A stretch of 14,641 nucleotides of DNA, from assembly GCA_964557575.1 (NCBI GenBank), contig CAZLBC010000106.1, forward strand, positions 1-14,641, read 5' to 3'. Positions 1-6,826 of the stretch are shown here, in pieces. The notes below the pieces were generated by a model, which saw nothing but the letters and a program-made list of their open reading frames with translations, had not been told where the DNA came from and made no database searches. Positions within the stretch are counted from its first letter, which is position 1. Each line of letters begins with the position of its first letter. Source of the stretch: CAZLBC01 sp964557575 (GTDB taxonomy: Bacteria > Planctomycetota > Phycisphaerae > SM23-33). Both the position numbers and the translations under genes were made by a program.

Positions 1-2
1 TA

Positions 3-20
3 GCCGGCCGGTAGGCCGGC
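3..20 (-). terminator. GC-rich hairpin downstream of the RND gene, possible terminator
   Basis: Seven-base arms GCCGGCC (3-9) and GGCCGGC (14-20) flank a four-base GGTA loop, about 95 bases beyond the stop codon of the RND pump gene. A hairpin here could end the efflux operon transcript. Only two bases follow it on the minus strand before the window ends, so the U-tract needed for an intrinsic terminator cannot be checked. It could equally be an inverted repeat between genes. Confidence 0.3.
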
Positions 21-80
21 CGCTTCGTTACCGGGTGCATGGAGAAGAACGGTTTGTGGGAAGCAGGGTGGCGCAGGAGC

Positions 81-116
81 TCCGTTGTTTCCGTTGTTTC
101 CGTTGTTGCCGTTTTT
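81..116. repeat. 9-bp tandem repeat just after the RND stop codon
   Basis: Three perfect copies of TCCGTTGTT run at 81-89, 90-98 and 99-107, followed by a degenerate fourth copy, GCCGTTTTT (108-116). Read on the minus strand the unit is AACAACGGA and the array begins right at the TAA stop (115-117) of the RND C-terminal half. The array is noncoding on the annotated strand. A short microsatellite of this kind can vary in copy number, but no function is evident. Confidence 0.75.
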
Positions 117-1773
117 AGTAATCCTCTAGGACCGGCTGCTGTTTCTCCTTTGCCGCGCCGGGTTTCAACAGGCCGCCCATGCGCAGTCGCTCGGCGAGGC
201 CGTAGAACAGCACGTACATCGTCGGAACGACGACGAGCGTCAGCACGGTGGCGAAGCCGAGGCCGAAGATCACGGCGATCGCCATGCTCGCCCACCACTG
301 GCTCGACTCGCTGCGGGTCGCGATGTGCAGGTGGCGGAAATCGAAGCTCACGCCGCCGGCCATCGGAATCAGGCCGAGAATCGTCGTGACCGCCGTCAGC
401 AGGACCGGGCGGAGCCGCGTTTCGCCGGCCGCGACGGCCGCCGCCACCAGAGACAGGCCCTTCCGCTGCAGCCGGCGGGTGTAATCGAGCAGGACGATCG
501 CGTTGTTGACCACCACCCCCGCGAGGCTGATGACCCCGACGCCGGTCATCACGATGCCGAAGGGCATCCCGAAGACCAGGAGGCCCGTGAAGACGCCGAT
601 CATCGACAGCAGCACGGTGCTCATGATGATCACCGGCACCGAGAGGGTGTTGAACTGGGCGACGAGGATACTCACGATCAGCAGCAGCGCCAGCACGAAC
701 GCCCGGCTCAGGAAGGCCCGGGCCTTGTCCTCCTCCTCCTTTTCCCCGGCGTATTCCATCCGGTAGCCGGCGGGCAGGTCCATCTGTTCGAGCCGGGCCT
801 GCACGTCCTTGAGGACCGCCGAGCCGAGGCGGCCCTGGGCCTCGGCGGTCAGCGTGACCACCCGCTTGCGGTTGATCCGCCGGATGGTGCCGAGCCCGGG
901 TCGGTACGCGAAGCTGCCCAGGGACGTCACCGGCACCGCGCGCCCTGAGAGTGAGGTCACCATCATCCTGACCAGGTCGTTGATGGAAGACCGCTGATCG
1001 AGCGGGAGCCGTATCCGTATGTCGTACTCCTCGTTGTACTCGCGGTAGTCGTCGATCTTGGTGCCGAAGATCCCCGCCTTCAGGAACTCGCCGACGTACT
1101 GCGTGCTGACCCCCAGCCGGCCCGCTTTTTTCCGGTCGGGTATGAACGCGAGTTCCGGCTTTGCCACCTCCAGGTCGCTGCGGAGGTTCACCAGGTTCGG
1201 CACGTTGTGTATCATGTCCTTCGCCCGTTCGCTGATTTGCTCCAGGACCTTTGTATCCTTCCCGATGAACCGCACGGTCACGGCGTCGCCGGTGGGGGGA
1301 CCTTCTTTCTTTTTTTCGAGCGTGATCTCCGCGCCGGGGATGTCGTCGAGTGCCGTTCTCATGTCCGCGATAATCTCAGCGGACGGGCGCTGCCGGTCGA
1401 CGTAGTCGGGAAAGACGATCGTCAGGTTCGCGTAGTGGGACCCCCGCGACGGGCCCATGAAGCCGCCCCCGCCGCTCACGCCCACCGTGGCCACCAGCGA
1501 TTCGTAGTTCTCCGCCCCGCCGGAACCCCGCCGGTATGGCTCCAGCCGCGACTCGACCGTCTTCATCAGCTCGTCGGTTTTCCAGATGTTGGTTCCCTGG
1601 GGGGCGCGGATATCGACGATCCCCTGGTTCGGGTCCACCTCGGGAAACAGTTCGACGCCGCCGCCCCGCCGAAAATAGACCAGCGCGATGATTGCCAGCA
1701 GGGAGACCGCCAGCGTCAGCGTGGTCAGCGGGTGGGCCAGGGCGGTTTCCAGCAGGCGGCGATAGCCGCGCAT
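115..1773 (-). CDS. RND efflux pump, C-terminal half (frameshifted from the N-terminal half)
   Basis: This is the second half of an RND (HAE1/AcrB-like) inner-membrane proton-driven exporter. The 552 residues start at TM7 (residues about 14-34, LTTLTLAVSLLAIIALVYF). The second periplasmic porter/docking region follows (FPEVDPNQG, then the PPTGDAV and LGTIRRINRKR stretches), then TM8-TM12 from about residue 355 (FVLALLLIVSILVAQF) to about 530. TM10 holds VVNNAIVLLDY, where AcrB has its relay lysine. No first half exists in this reading frame: TM1-TM6 are encoded just upstream in another frame. The ATG at 1773 has no clear Shine-Dalgarno sequence, so independent translation looks weak. Frame offset and the 7-bp repeat at 1792-1819 suggest a one-unit slippage event or an assembly error. 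Family assignment is firm; the drug or metabolite exported is unknown. Confidence 0.9.
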   Translation of the reverse strand: MRGYRRLLETALAHPLTTLTLAVSLLAIIALVYFRRGGGVELFPEVDPNQGIVDIRAPQGTNIWKTDELMKTVESRLEPYRRGSGGAENYESLVATVGVSGGGGFMGPSRGSHYANLTIVFPDYVDRQRPSAEIIADMRTALDDIPGAEITLEKKKEGPPTGDAVTVRFIGKDTKVLEQISERAKDMIHNVPNLVNLRSDLEVAKPELAFIPDRKKAGRLGVSTQYVGEFLKAGIFGTKIDDYREYNEEYDIRIRLPLDQRSSINDLVRMMVTSLSGRAVPVTSLGSFAYRPGLGTIRRINRKRVVTLTAEAQGRLGSAVLKDVQARLEQMDLPAGYRMEYAGEKEEEDKARAFLSRAFVLALLLIVSILVAQFNTLSVPVIIMSTVLLSMIGVFTGLLVFGMPFGIVMTGVGVISLAGVVVNNAIVLLDYTRRLQRKGLSLVAAAVAAGETRLRPVLLTAVTTILGLIPMAGGVSFDFRHLHIATRSESSQWWASMAIAVIFGLGFATVLTLVVVPTMYVLFYGLAERLRMGGLLKPGAAKEKQQPVLEDY

Positions 1774-3298
1774 GAACCGGCCGCCGCGCGCGGCCGCCGG
1801 CCGCCGGCCGCCGGCCGCGGGAGACGGCCCGGGCGAACACCGAGCAGATAACCGGGTTGACGACCAGGGCCGCGAAGAGGGAACTGCCCAGCACGATCAT
1901 GACGGTCATCGGAAGGTACTTCATGAAGTCGCCCATGATACCCGGCCAGAACAGCAGGGGGGTGAATGCCGCCAGGGTGGTGGCCGTGGAGGCGATCACC
2001 GGCCAGGCGACCTCCGCCACCCCCTTCATAGCCGCCTCCATGCGGTCGTACCCCATCTCCATGTGCCGGAAGATGTTTTCCACGATCACGATGGCGTTGT
2101 CCACCAGCATGCCCAGGGCGAGTATCAGGCTGAACAGGACGACCATGTTGAGCGTCATCCCCAGCGCCTGGATGATCGCGAAGCTCATCAGCATGCTCAG
2201 GGGTATGACCGTGGCCACGATCAGGCTGGTGCGTATCCCCATGACTATCACCAGCACCACCACCACCAGGACCAGGGCGGTGAGGATATTGTTCTCCAGG
2301 TCGCGCACCATCATTTTGATCTGGTCGGATTCGTCCATGGTGATCTCAAAGCTCAGTCCCCCGGGGACGCGTTTCTTCGCCTCCCGCAGGATCGCCTTGA
2401 CCCGCCCGGCGATGTCCACGATATTGGCCCCGACCCGCTTGCGGATCGCCAGCGTCACGCTCGTCTGCCCGTCGAGCCGCGAGATGGTGGTCCGGTCCTT
2501 GAACCGGTCCCGCACCCGGGCGACGTCGGAGAGGTAGATCGGCTTGCCGCCCCGGGTGCCCAGGGGCAGGTCGAAGAATTCCCGTGGCTTCTCGAACTCC
2601 GCGGGGACCCGGACGTTGAATTTCACGCCCTCGGTTTCCAGCCCGCCGGCGCTCTGATTAACGTTTTCGCCCGCGACGGCGCGGAAAAACCGGTCCACCG
2701 GAATCCCGTAGGCCACGATCCGGTCGAGGTCCGCCTCCACGACGATCTCCCGCTCCAGCACGCCCAGCAGGTCGACCGCGAGGACGCCCGGTATCGTCTC
2801 TATTTCGTCCTCGAGGTCCTCGGCGATCAGTTTCATCGTGGCCTGCGAAATGCCCCCGGACATGCTGACGAACATGATCGGCCGCTCGGCCAGATTGATC
2901 TCATTGACCACGGGCTCGACCGGGTCGTCGGTGTTCTTCGGGAGTTCGGGCCGGGCGAGGTCGACCTTGTCCTTGACCCGCTGCAGGGCGTTGTCGATCT
3001 CCACGTCGGAGTGGAACTCTACCACGATCTGCGAGAGCCCCTCGGAACTGGTCGACTTGAATTCCTTCATGCCCTTCAGGCCGCTGAGCTTCTCCTCGAT
3101 CTCGTTGGTGATCGTGTTCTCGATGTCCGCCGGGGAGACGCCCGGGTGCACCGTCGTGATGAGGATGTAGGGAATCTTCACGTCGGGCGCCGATTCGAGG
3201 GGCAGGGAGATATAGCTCATCGCCCCGGCCACGATAAGGCCGAAGACCAGGACGAATACCGTCGTGCGGTTCTTGATTGCCGCGTTGCTCAGGAACAT
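1376..3298 (-). CDS. RND efflux pump, N-terminal half (real homology ends near 1820)
   Basis: This is the first half of an RND/AcrB-like exporter, which takes substrates from the inner membrane or periplasm and passes them through the fusion protein, driven by proton influx. TM1 (residues about 11-30) is followed by the porter domain (PDVKIPYILITTVHPG, IENTITNEIEEKL). TM2-TM6 follow from about residue 338, with the TM4 motif GMLVDNAIVIVEN near residue 398; its Asp aligns with AcrB D407 and Asn stands at D408. RND-like sequence continues to about residue 492 (NPVICSVFARAVSRGR). The last ~148 residues are arginine/proline/alanine-rich out-of-frame translation ending at 1376. The ATG at 3298 is preceded by GGGGAG and lies 6 bases after the fusion-protein stop, so the two are translated together. 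Joined to the downstream half, the gene spans 115-3298, full RND length. Confidence 0.9.
   Translation of the reverse strand: MFLSNAAIKNRTTVFVLVFGLIVAGAMSYISLPLESAPDVKIPYILITTVHPGVSPADIENTITNEIEEKLSGLKGMKEFKSTSSEGLSQIVVEFHSDVEIDNALQRVKDKVDLARPELPKNTDDPVEPVVNEINLAERPIMFVSMSGGISQATMKLIAEDLEDEIETIPGVLAVDLLGVLEREIVVEADLDRIVAYGIPVDRFFRAVAGENVNQSAGGLETEGVKFNVRVPAEFEKPREFFDLPLGTRGGKPIYLSDVARVRDRFKDRTTISRLDGQTSVTLAIRKRVGANIVDIAGRVKAILREAKKRVPGGLSFEITMDESDQIKMMVRDLENNILTALVLVVVVLVIVMGIRTSLIVATVIPLSMLMSFAIIQALGMTLNMVVLFSLILALGMLVDNAIVIVENIFRHMEMGYDRMEAAMKGVAEVAWPVIASTATTLAAFTPLLFWPGIMGDFMKYLPMTVMIVLGSSLFAALVVNPVICSVFARAVSRGRRPAAGGRARRPVHARLSPPAGNRPGPPADHADAGGLPAGNHRAGLFSAGRRRRTVSRGGPEPGDRRYPRPPGNQHLENRRADEDGRVAAGAIPAGFRRGGELRIAGGHGGRERRGRLHGPVAGVPLREPDDRLSRLRRPAAPVR
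1779..1819. repeat. 7-bp tandem repeat at the RND frameshift point
   Basis: Three perfect copies of GGCCGCC occupy 1792-1798, 1799-1805 and 1806-1812, followed by GGCCGCG (1813-1819). A further isolated copy lies at 1779-1785. Codons of the upstream half start at positions congruent to 1 modulo 3 and those of the downstream half at 0 modulo 3, so one surplus base (or 4, or 7) separates the frames. Deleting exactly one 7-bp unit joins SRGRRPAAARGGRF to MRGYRRLLE and gives an open frame of 1058 residues. The site lies in the cytoplasmic linker between TM6 and TM7. Confidence 0.85.
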
Positions 3299-3304
3299 CG
3301 CCGC

Positions 3305-4489
3305 CTACTCCCCGCCGCCCGCGGCCGGCGCCGCCGTCTGGACGATTTGAACCGCCTGTCCCGGCCCCACCTGTCGCTGTCCCTCGACGATCAGCAACTG
3401 CCCTTCCGCCAGCCCGTCGCGCACCAGGACATCCTCGTCCCGCAGGAGGTCGAGGTCGATCTCTATGTAGCGGCGCACCGCCTTCTTGTTTTCGACCACG
3501 TACACGGCGTGGCGGATGGTTCCCTTCTCGTCGTAGGCGATGACGCTTTTCAGCGGCACCATGATCGCCCCCGCGACCGTCCGTCGCAGGATGTCCGCCT
3601 TCAGTATCTGCCCGCTGTGGAGTTGCCCCGCGGTGTTGTCGACCGATACCTTCATCGGCGTGGTCAATGATTCCCGGTCCGCCTGCGCCCCGATGTAGGT
3701 GACCGTGCCGGTGATCTCCCGGTCCGCATCGCGCAGGCGGACGGTTACCCGTTTTCCCATTTCAGAGCGGAAATACGCGATGTCCTTTTCCGGGACGTCG
3801 AAGACGATCTTCGCCGTCGACAGGTCCACGATGTCCGCGACCGGGGTGCCCGGGGAGACGTAGTCGCCCTCCTCGACGTGCATGCGGTCCACGATGCCGG
3901 CGATCGGGGCGGTGATGACCGCCCGCCTGAGCCGCTGGCGCGCCAGTTCCATGGCCGCCTTCGCGGTCTCCATCTCGGTCTGCGCCCGGTCCAGTTCGGT
4001 GGCGGTCGCGGCCCCGGACTGACGCAGCGACTGGACCCGCTCGAATTCGCGGAGGGCCAGTTGGTACGCCGCGTCGGCCCGCTCGTATTCCGGCCGGAGT
4101 ATGTCGGTGTTCAGGGAGAGCAGGGGGCTGCCGCGCCGGACGCCGACCCCCTCGTCGATCGTGCCCGCGGACGGCGGTCCGGCCACGATGTCGCCGCCGT
4201 CACCGACGCGGTCTTCGCGGCCGGCGTACGACGCGACCCGGCCCGCCACCTCCGCGGCCACGCGGACCACCCGCTCCGGTTCGACGACGGCGGGCAGGTA
4301 CAGCGTGTCCCTGACGGCGCTCCGCTCGACGGGCCGGACCGCAACGGGGACCGGCTTTTCCGGTGGCGGCTGCTTTATCCGGACCTTTTCCGGGACGAAC
4401 GCCGCCACGAGCGCTACCGCCCCGAGAGACGCCAGCGGTATCAGTATGGACAGCACTATCCGCAGGTATGTTCTGAAGACGCGTTTCAC
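3305..4489 (-). CDS. RND periplasmic adaptor (membrane fusion protein, HlyD/AcrA family)
   Basis: This adaptor links the RND pump to an outer-membrane channel. The 394 residues have an N-terminal membrane anchor (about 9-31, LRIVLSILIPLASLGAVALV), the first half of a lipoyl domain (VVRVAAEVAGRVASYAG, about 73-89), an alpha-helical hairpin (about 133-195, with ALREFERVQSL and TELDRAQTEMETAKAAMEL), the second lipoyl half (APIAGIVDRMHVEEGDYVSPGTPV), then beta-barrel and membrane-proximal domains. There is no lipobox, so it is anchored by its N-terminal helix. The start is GTG at 4489; its GTGA overlaps the TetR stop by four bases and AGGGAA precedes it, indicating translational coupling. The lipoyl hairpin carries a glycine-rich insertion of about 20 residues (GDGGDIVAGPPSAG). 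Family is clear; substrate is not. Confidence 0.93.
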   Translation of the reverse strand: MKRVFRTYLRIVLSILIPLASLGAVALVAAFVPEKVRIKQPPPEKPVPVAVRPVERSAVRDTLYLPAVVEPERVVRVAAEVAGRVASYAGREDRVGDGGDIVAGPPSAGTIDEGVGVRRGSPLLSLNTDILRPEYERADAAYQLALREFERVQSLRQSGAATATELDRAQTEMETAKAAMELARQRLRRAVITAPIAGIVDRMHVEEGDYVSPGTPVADIVDLSTAKIVFDVPEKDIAYFRSEMGKRVTVRLRDADREITGTVTYIGAQADRESLTTPMKVSVDNTAGQLHSGQILKADILRRTVAGAIMVPLKSVIAYDEKGTIRHAVYVVENKKAVRRYIEIDLDLLRDEDVLVRDGLAEGQLLIVEGQRQVGPGQAVQIVQTAAPAAGGGE

Positions 4490-5112
4490 GTATTCCCTCC
4501 GCCGGAGAGGATGGCGCCGAACAGGCCCTCCTTGAGGCCCGCCAGTGCCTCCGGTCCGAATGCTCCGCCGACACCCAGCATGTTCTGGATGCCGATGCCG
4601 TCGAACAGGGCCATCAAAAGCCGGGCGGAGAGGGCCGGGCCGGCGGCCAGGTGAAACGCGCCGGCGTCCGCGCCCTCCCGGAACAGGTCCGTGAGGCGCT
4701 GCTGCCAGTCGTGGTATATTCGCTTGAATTCCTGCGCGAACGGCCCTTCCTCCTCGGCGGCGGCCGTCGTCCAGAACTCCAGGACGAGGCGGCCGATTTC
4801 CTCGTACTGCCCAAACCGCTCGAACCAGCGATCTATTTGCAGGGAGAGCTTCTCGGCGGCCGAGAGGCCGTCGCGCTCGAAGAGTTCCCTGTCGGCCTCC
4901 TCTTCCTGCCGGACGACCCCGGTAAACAGGGCGGTAAACAAGGCCTGCTTGCTGTCGAAATAGTTGTACACGCTGCCCTTGGCGACGCCCGCTGCGGCGG
5001 CGATCTCGTCGACCGTGGCCGCCGAGTACCCTTTTGCCGAGAACACCGTCCCCGCGGCCCGGATGATATCGTCTCTCCGTTCCTTCTTCTTTTCCGACAT
5101 CCTGTCGCTCAT
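4486..5112 (-). CDS. TetR/AcrR-family transcriptional regulator of the efflux operon
   Basis: This is a 208-residue TetR-type repressor, normal for the family. The N-terminal helix-turn-helix domain covers residues about 14-60 (RRDDIIRAAGTVFSAKGY, ATVDEIAAAAGVAKGSVYNY, FDSKQALF). The rest is a helical ligand-binding and dimerisation domain without a recognisable ligand motif. ATG at 5112 is supported by GAGGGAG ending 8 bases upstream; the ATG at residue 5 is a weaker alternative. It is the first gene of the efflux operon, and a perfect palindromic operator lies about 80 bases upstream of its start. It therefore probably represses its own operon and is released by a pump substrate, as AcrR-type regulators are. 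That regulation is inferred from layout and operator, not shown. Confidence 0.95.
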   Translation of the reverse strand: MSDRMSEKKKERRDDIIRAAGTVFSAKGYSAATVDEIAAAAGVAKGSVYNYFDSKQALFTALFTGVVRQEEEADRELFERDGLSAAEKLSLQIDRWFERFGQYEEIGRLVLEFWTTAAAEEEGPFAQEFKRIYHDWQQRLTDLFREGADAGAFHLAAGPALSARLLMALFDGIGIQNMLGVGGAFGPEALAGLKEGLFGAILSGGGNT

Positions 5113-5195
5113 TTGATTGTCTCCCTCATTCTTAAAAATGACAATACGTTTAATTTTATGATACGGTTAACTCAATCCGCATGGCCGGCACATAT

Positions 5196-5217
5196 TATGA
5201 CTGACCGGTCAGTCATA
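5196..5217. promoter_or_regulatory. 22-bp perfect palindrome, probable TetR-family operator
   Basis: The half-site TATGACTGACC (5196-5206) is followed directly by its exact reverse complement (5207-5217). Length, symmetry and the central TGACCGGTCA type are characteristic of operators bound by TetR-family dimers. It lies between the divergent tetR (start 5112) and the flavin-reductase-like gene (start 5318), about 84 and 100 bases from them, within a distinctly AT-rich stretch. One bound dimer could control both directions. I could not fix -35/-10 boxes on either strand with confidence. Confidence 0.8.
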
Positions 5218-5317
5218 TTGTATGCACCCTGTCACATTCCTGTCTACAAAAAAATCGATAATCCGCTCCCGCCGCGGCGGTTCCGACTGGTATACTCCGG
5301 TGAGAGGAGGTGCACCG

Positions 5318-5881
5318 ATGAAGGAATACGTCGAACTGCCGGCCGGGACCGCCCACCGGCTGATCAATCACGGCCCGGCGGTGTTGGTGGCGACCCGGTC
5401 GGCGGACGGGCGGTACGACATCGCGCCGGTCGCCTGGAACTGCCCGGCCGGCAAGGATCCCGCCCGGATCCTCGTCGTCGTCGGCCGGGCCCACCGGACC
5501 CACCGGAACATCGTCGAGACCGGCCGGTTCATCGTCTGCGTCCCCCACGCCGACCAGGTCGGCATGGTCCTCGCAACCGGATCGGTGTCCGGGGCGGACG
5601 CTGACAAGTACGCGCAGTGCGGGATCGCGGCCTTCCCGGGCGCGCGGGTGGACGCCCGCGTCCCGGACGGGTGCGTCGGGTACATTGAGTGTGCCCTGGA
5701 TGCGACCCTCGCGCTGGAGACGGCGGATATCTTCGTCGCGACGGTACTCCGGCACGCGGCGGACCGGGCGGCCTTCGACGGGCGCCTCCTGACCGAGACG
5801 GCCGCCGGCAAGACGCTGCACCACAACGGCGGCACCGTCTTCTCGACGCCCGCCGACGCCGTTATCGAGGCCGGCGGGTAG
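5318..5881 (+). CDS. Flavin reductase-like, FMN-binding split-barrel protein
   Basis: This 187-residue protein fits the flavin reductase/flavoredoxin-like group, which bind FMN in a split beta-barrel and act in NAD(P)H-dependent flavin reduction or electron transfer. Visible signs are an early strand GPAVLVATRSADGRYDIAPVAWNCPAG (residues 19-45), where the family reads out its substrate-binding segment, followed by VVGRAHRTHRNIVETGRFIVCVP (54-76), matching the family pattern R..KT..NI..TGEF. ATG at 5318 is chosen over the upstream in-frame codon at 5222 because AGGAGG (5305-5310) stands 7 bases before it. It is divergent from tetR and shares the operator region, so it may belong to the same stress or drug response. 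The exact reductase activity is not determined by the sequence. Confidence 0.85.
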   Translation: MKEYVELPAGTAHRLINHGPAVLVATRSADGRYDIAPVAWNCPAGKDPARILVVVGRAHRTHRNIVETGRFIVCVPHADQVGMVLATGSVSGADADKYAQCGIAAFPGARVDARVPDGCVGYIECALDATLALETADIFVATVLRHAADRAAFDGRLLTETAAGKTLHHNGGTVFSTPADAVIEAGG

Positions 5882-5917
5882 GCGGTAAAATCTGCACCGG
5901 TGGCATCGAGTATCGTG

Positions 5918-5923
5918 TATAAT
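5918..5923 (+). promoter_or_regulatory. Consensus -10 hexamer TATAAT before the small-gene pair
   Basis: A perfect TATAAT lies 18 bases before the GTG at 5942. If used, the transcript would begin near 5930 and include the GGAG at 5934-5937. No convincing -35 box stands 16-18 bases upstream, so this is only a candidate. Confidence 0.35.
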
Positions 5924-5941
5924 ACTGTGGGCTGGAGCCTC

Positions 5942-6211
5942 GTGCCCAAAACAGTAACCACCATCGGGACGGAGCCTGTGTATTTCGAGATCGTGGGAGA
6001 AATAAGTGATATTGAAACCATAGCGACCGGTGGTCGAATTCGCGACATCATGCGGCTTCAAACTCAGTACGGGCGCGGCAGGTGGCGAGAACTGAAGGGC
6101 GTGGCGAGCGTGAGATTGTCCGATGACAGGACCAGGAGAGCTGAAGTACACTGGTATGAGGCTCACGGAATAGGCAAGAGAAAATTGAAAATAAAAAGAT
6201 TTATGGATTAA
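5942..6211 (+). CDS. Small conserved-looking protein of unknown function
   Basis: The protein has 89 residues from GTG 5942, or 103 from GTG 5900. The core reads DIETIATGGRIRDIMRL, then YGRGRWRELKGVASVRLSDD, then RRAEVHWYEAHGIGKRKLKIKRF, a basic, Trp/Tyr-containing C-terminal half. It resembles, from memory, short hypothetical proteins found in many bacteria next to partners like the following gene; I cannot name a family. GTG 5942 is preferred because GGAG lies 4 bases upstream and a TATAAT sits upstream of that; GTG 5900 has no ribosome-binding site. No signal peptide or membrane segment is seen. Base composition is less GC-rich than the neighbouring genes, which hints at transfer. It is likely cotranscribed with the gene starting five bases after its stop. 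Confidence 0.7.
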   Translation: MPKTVTTIGTEPVYFEIVGEISDIETIATGGRIRDIMRLQTQYGRGRWRELKGVASVRLSDDRTRRAEVHWYEAHGIGKRKLKIKRFMD

Positions 6212-6216
6212 CAATT

Positions 6217-6447
6217 ATGGAAACCGAGGAAGACAGATCGAGATTTGTACTCTGTATCGAGACGCGAGATTGCGAAGACCTGGAACGCGGCAAGGTATAC
6301 CGCGTTATTCCCGACACGGTCGCGGCGGACGATGATTTTATCCGTATCGTCGATGAATCCGGGGAAGACTATTTGTATCCCGAATCGTATTTCGTGGACG
6401 TGGAAATTCCGCGGAAAGCGGAAACCGCGCTGACGAATACACAGTAA
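6217..6447 (+). CDS. Small acidic protein of unknown function
   Basis: The 76-residue protein is acidic and soluble: FVLCIETRDCEDLERGKVYRVIPD (residues about 10-33), then DDFIRIVDESGEDYLYPESYFVDVEI. The pattern 'short strand, LERGKVYRVIPD, IRIVDESGEDYLYP' looks like a small SH3-like or beta-barrel fold and matches, from memory, short hypothetical proteins widespread in bacteria. No function is assigned. ATG at 6217 is five bases after the previous stop; there is no good Shine-Dalgarno sequence (the leader is A/T-rich), so translation may depend on the upstream gene. The acidic protein beside a basic partner suggests they may bind each other, which is inference only. Confidence 0.72.
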   Translation: METEEDRSRFVLCIETRDCEDLERGKVYRVIPDTVAADDDFIRIVDESGEDYLYPESYFVDVEIPRKAETALTNTQ

Positions 6448-6578
6448 CGGCCCCGAACGCGTTCACCTTTTGCACGATTCCAGTGCTCTGTTTCCATATG
6501 CCGAGCTTTCCCGGCACAGTCTACGACTTGCCGCTGCTGCGGGCCTTCTGGCTCTGAAGGTCTGGTATTGCAGAAATC
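6448..6578. other. Short noncoding stretch between the small gene and the mobile element
   Basis: No credible coding frame, tRNA or clear terminator is seen here. A weak GCCG/CGGC pair around 6509-6524 is too short to support a call. Confidence 0.5.
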
Positions 6579-6633
6579 CTACCAGGCTGTTGAAAAAGTA
6601 GACCGTCGCCGAGAACGAGAGATTTTTTGTTCC

Positions 6634-6771
6634 GGCAAGGAACGGAAGCAGTTGCATATTAGAGCTGGTTTCATAACTTCAATTTGGACTACAAGCGGCT
6701 CTTTTGCCGTCTGGCGGCGTCACGAAAACTCGACATATTTCCTTAATATGTCGTCGTTTCCGTTCCTTGCC
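6634..6771. repeat. Internal inverted repeat (14-bp perfect core)
   Basis: GGCAAGGAACGGAA (6634-6647) is matched in reverse complement at 6758-6771. Similarity continues imperfectly on both sides (about 6613-6662 against 6743-6793), so the original repeat was longer, about 50 bp. Its right arm lies inside the 6660-6826 repeat while its left arm lies outside it. Confidence 0.75.
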
Positions 6772-6826
6772 AGATCGACAAAATACCTCGCTTTCGCTAC
6801 CAAAGCAAGTTATGAAACCAGCTCTA
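6660..6826. repeat. Internal 20-bp perfect inverted repeat, possible inner element ends
   Basis: TAGAGCTGGTTTCATAACTT (6660-6679) is matched exactly in reverse complement at 6807-6826, enclosing 167 bp in total. Both ends carry TA, which would suit an element that duplicates a TA dinucleotide (IS630/Tc1-mariner style), though TA is also part of the palindrome. It could be a second small element inserted in the first. Confidence 0.75.
6731..6753. repeat. Hairpin with 9-bp stem inside the element
   Basis: CGACATATT (6731-6739), loop TCCTT, then AATATGTCG (6745-6753) make a perfect 9-bp stem. It lies inside both inner inverted repeats. Confidence 0.75.

Noticed and set aside
1772..3670. 632-codon open frame antisense to the RND pump and adaptor
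   Set aside because: It is a His/Asp/Arg-rich shadow of a well-supported gene, with no domain or ribosome-binding site seen.
5222..5317. Upstream start for the flavin reductase-like protein
   Set aside because: No ribosome-binding site and a non-family-like extension; AGGAGG precedes the ATG at 5318.
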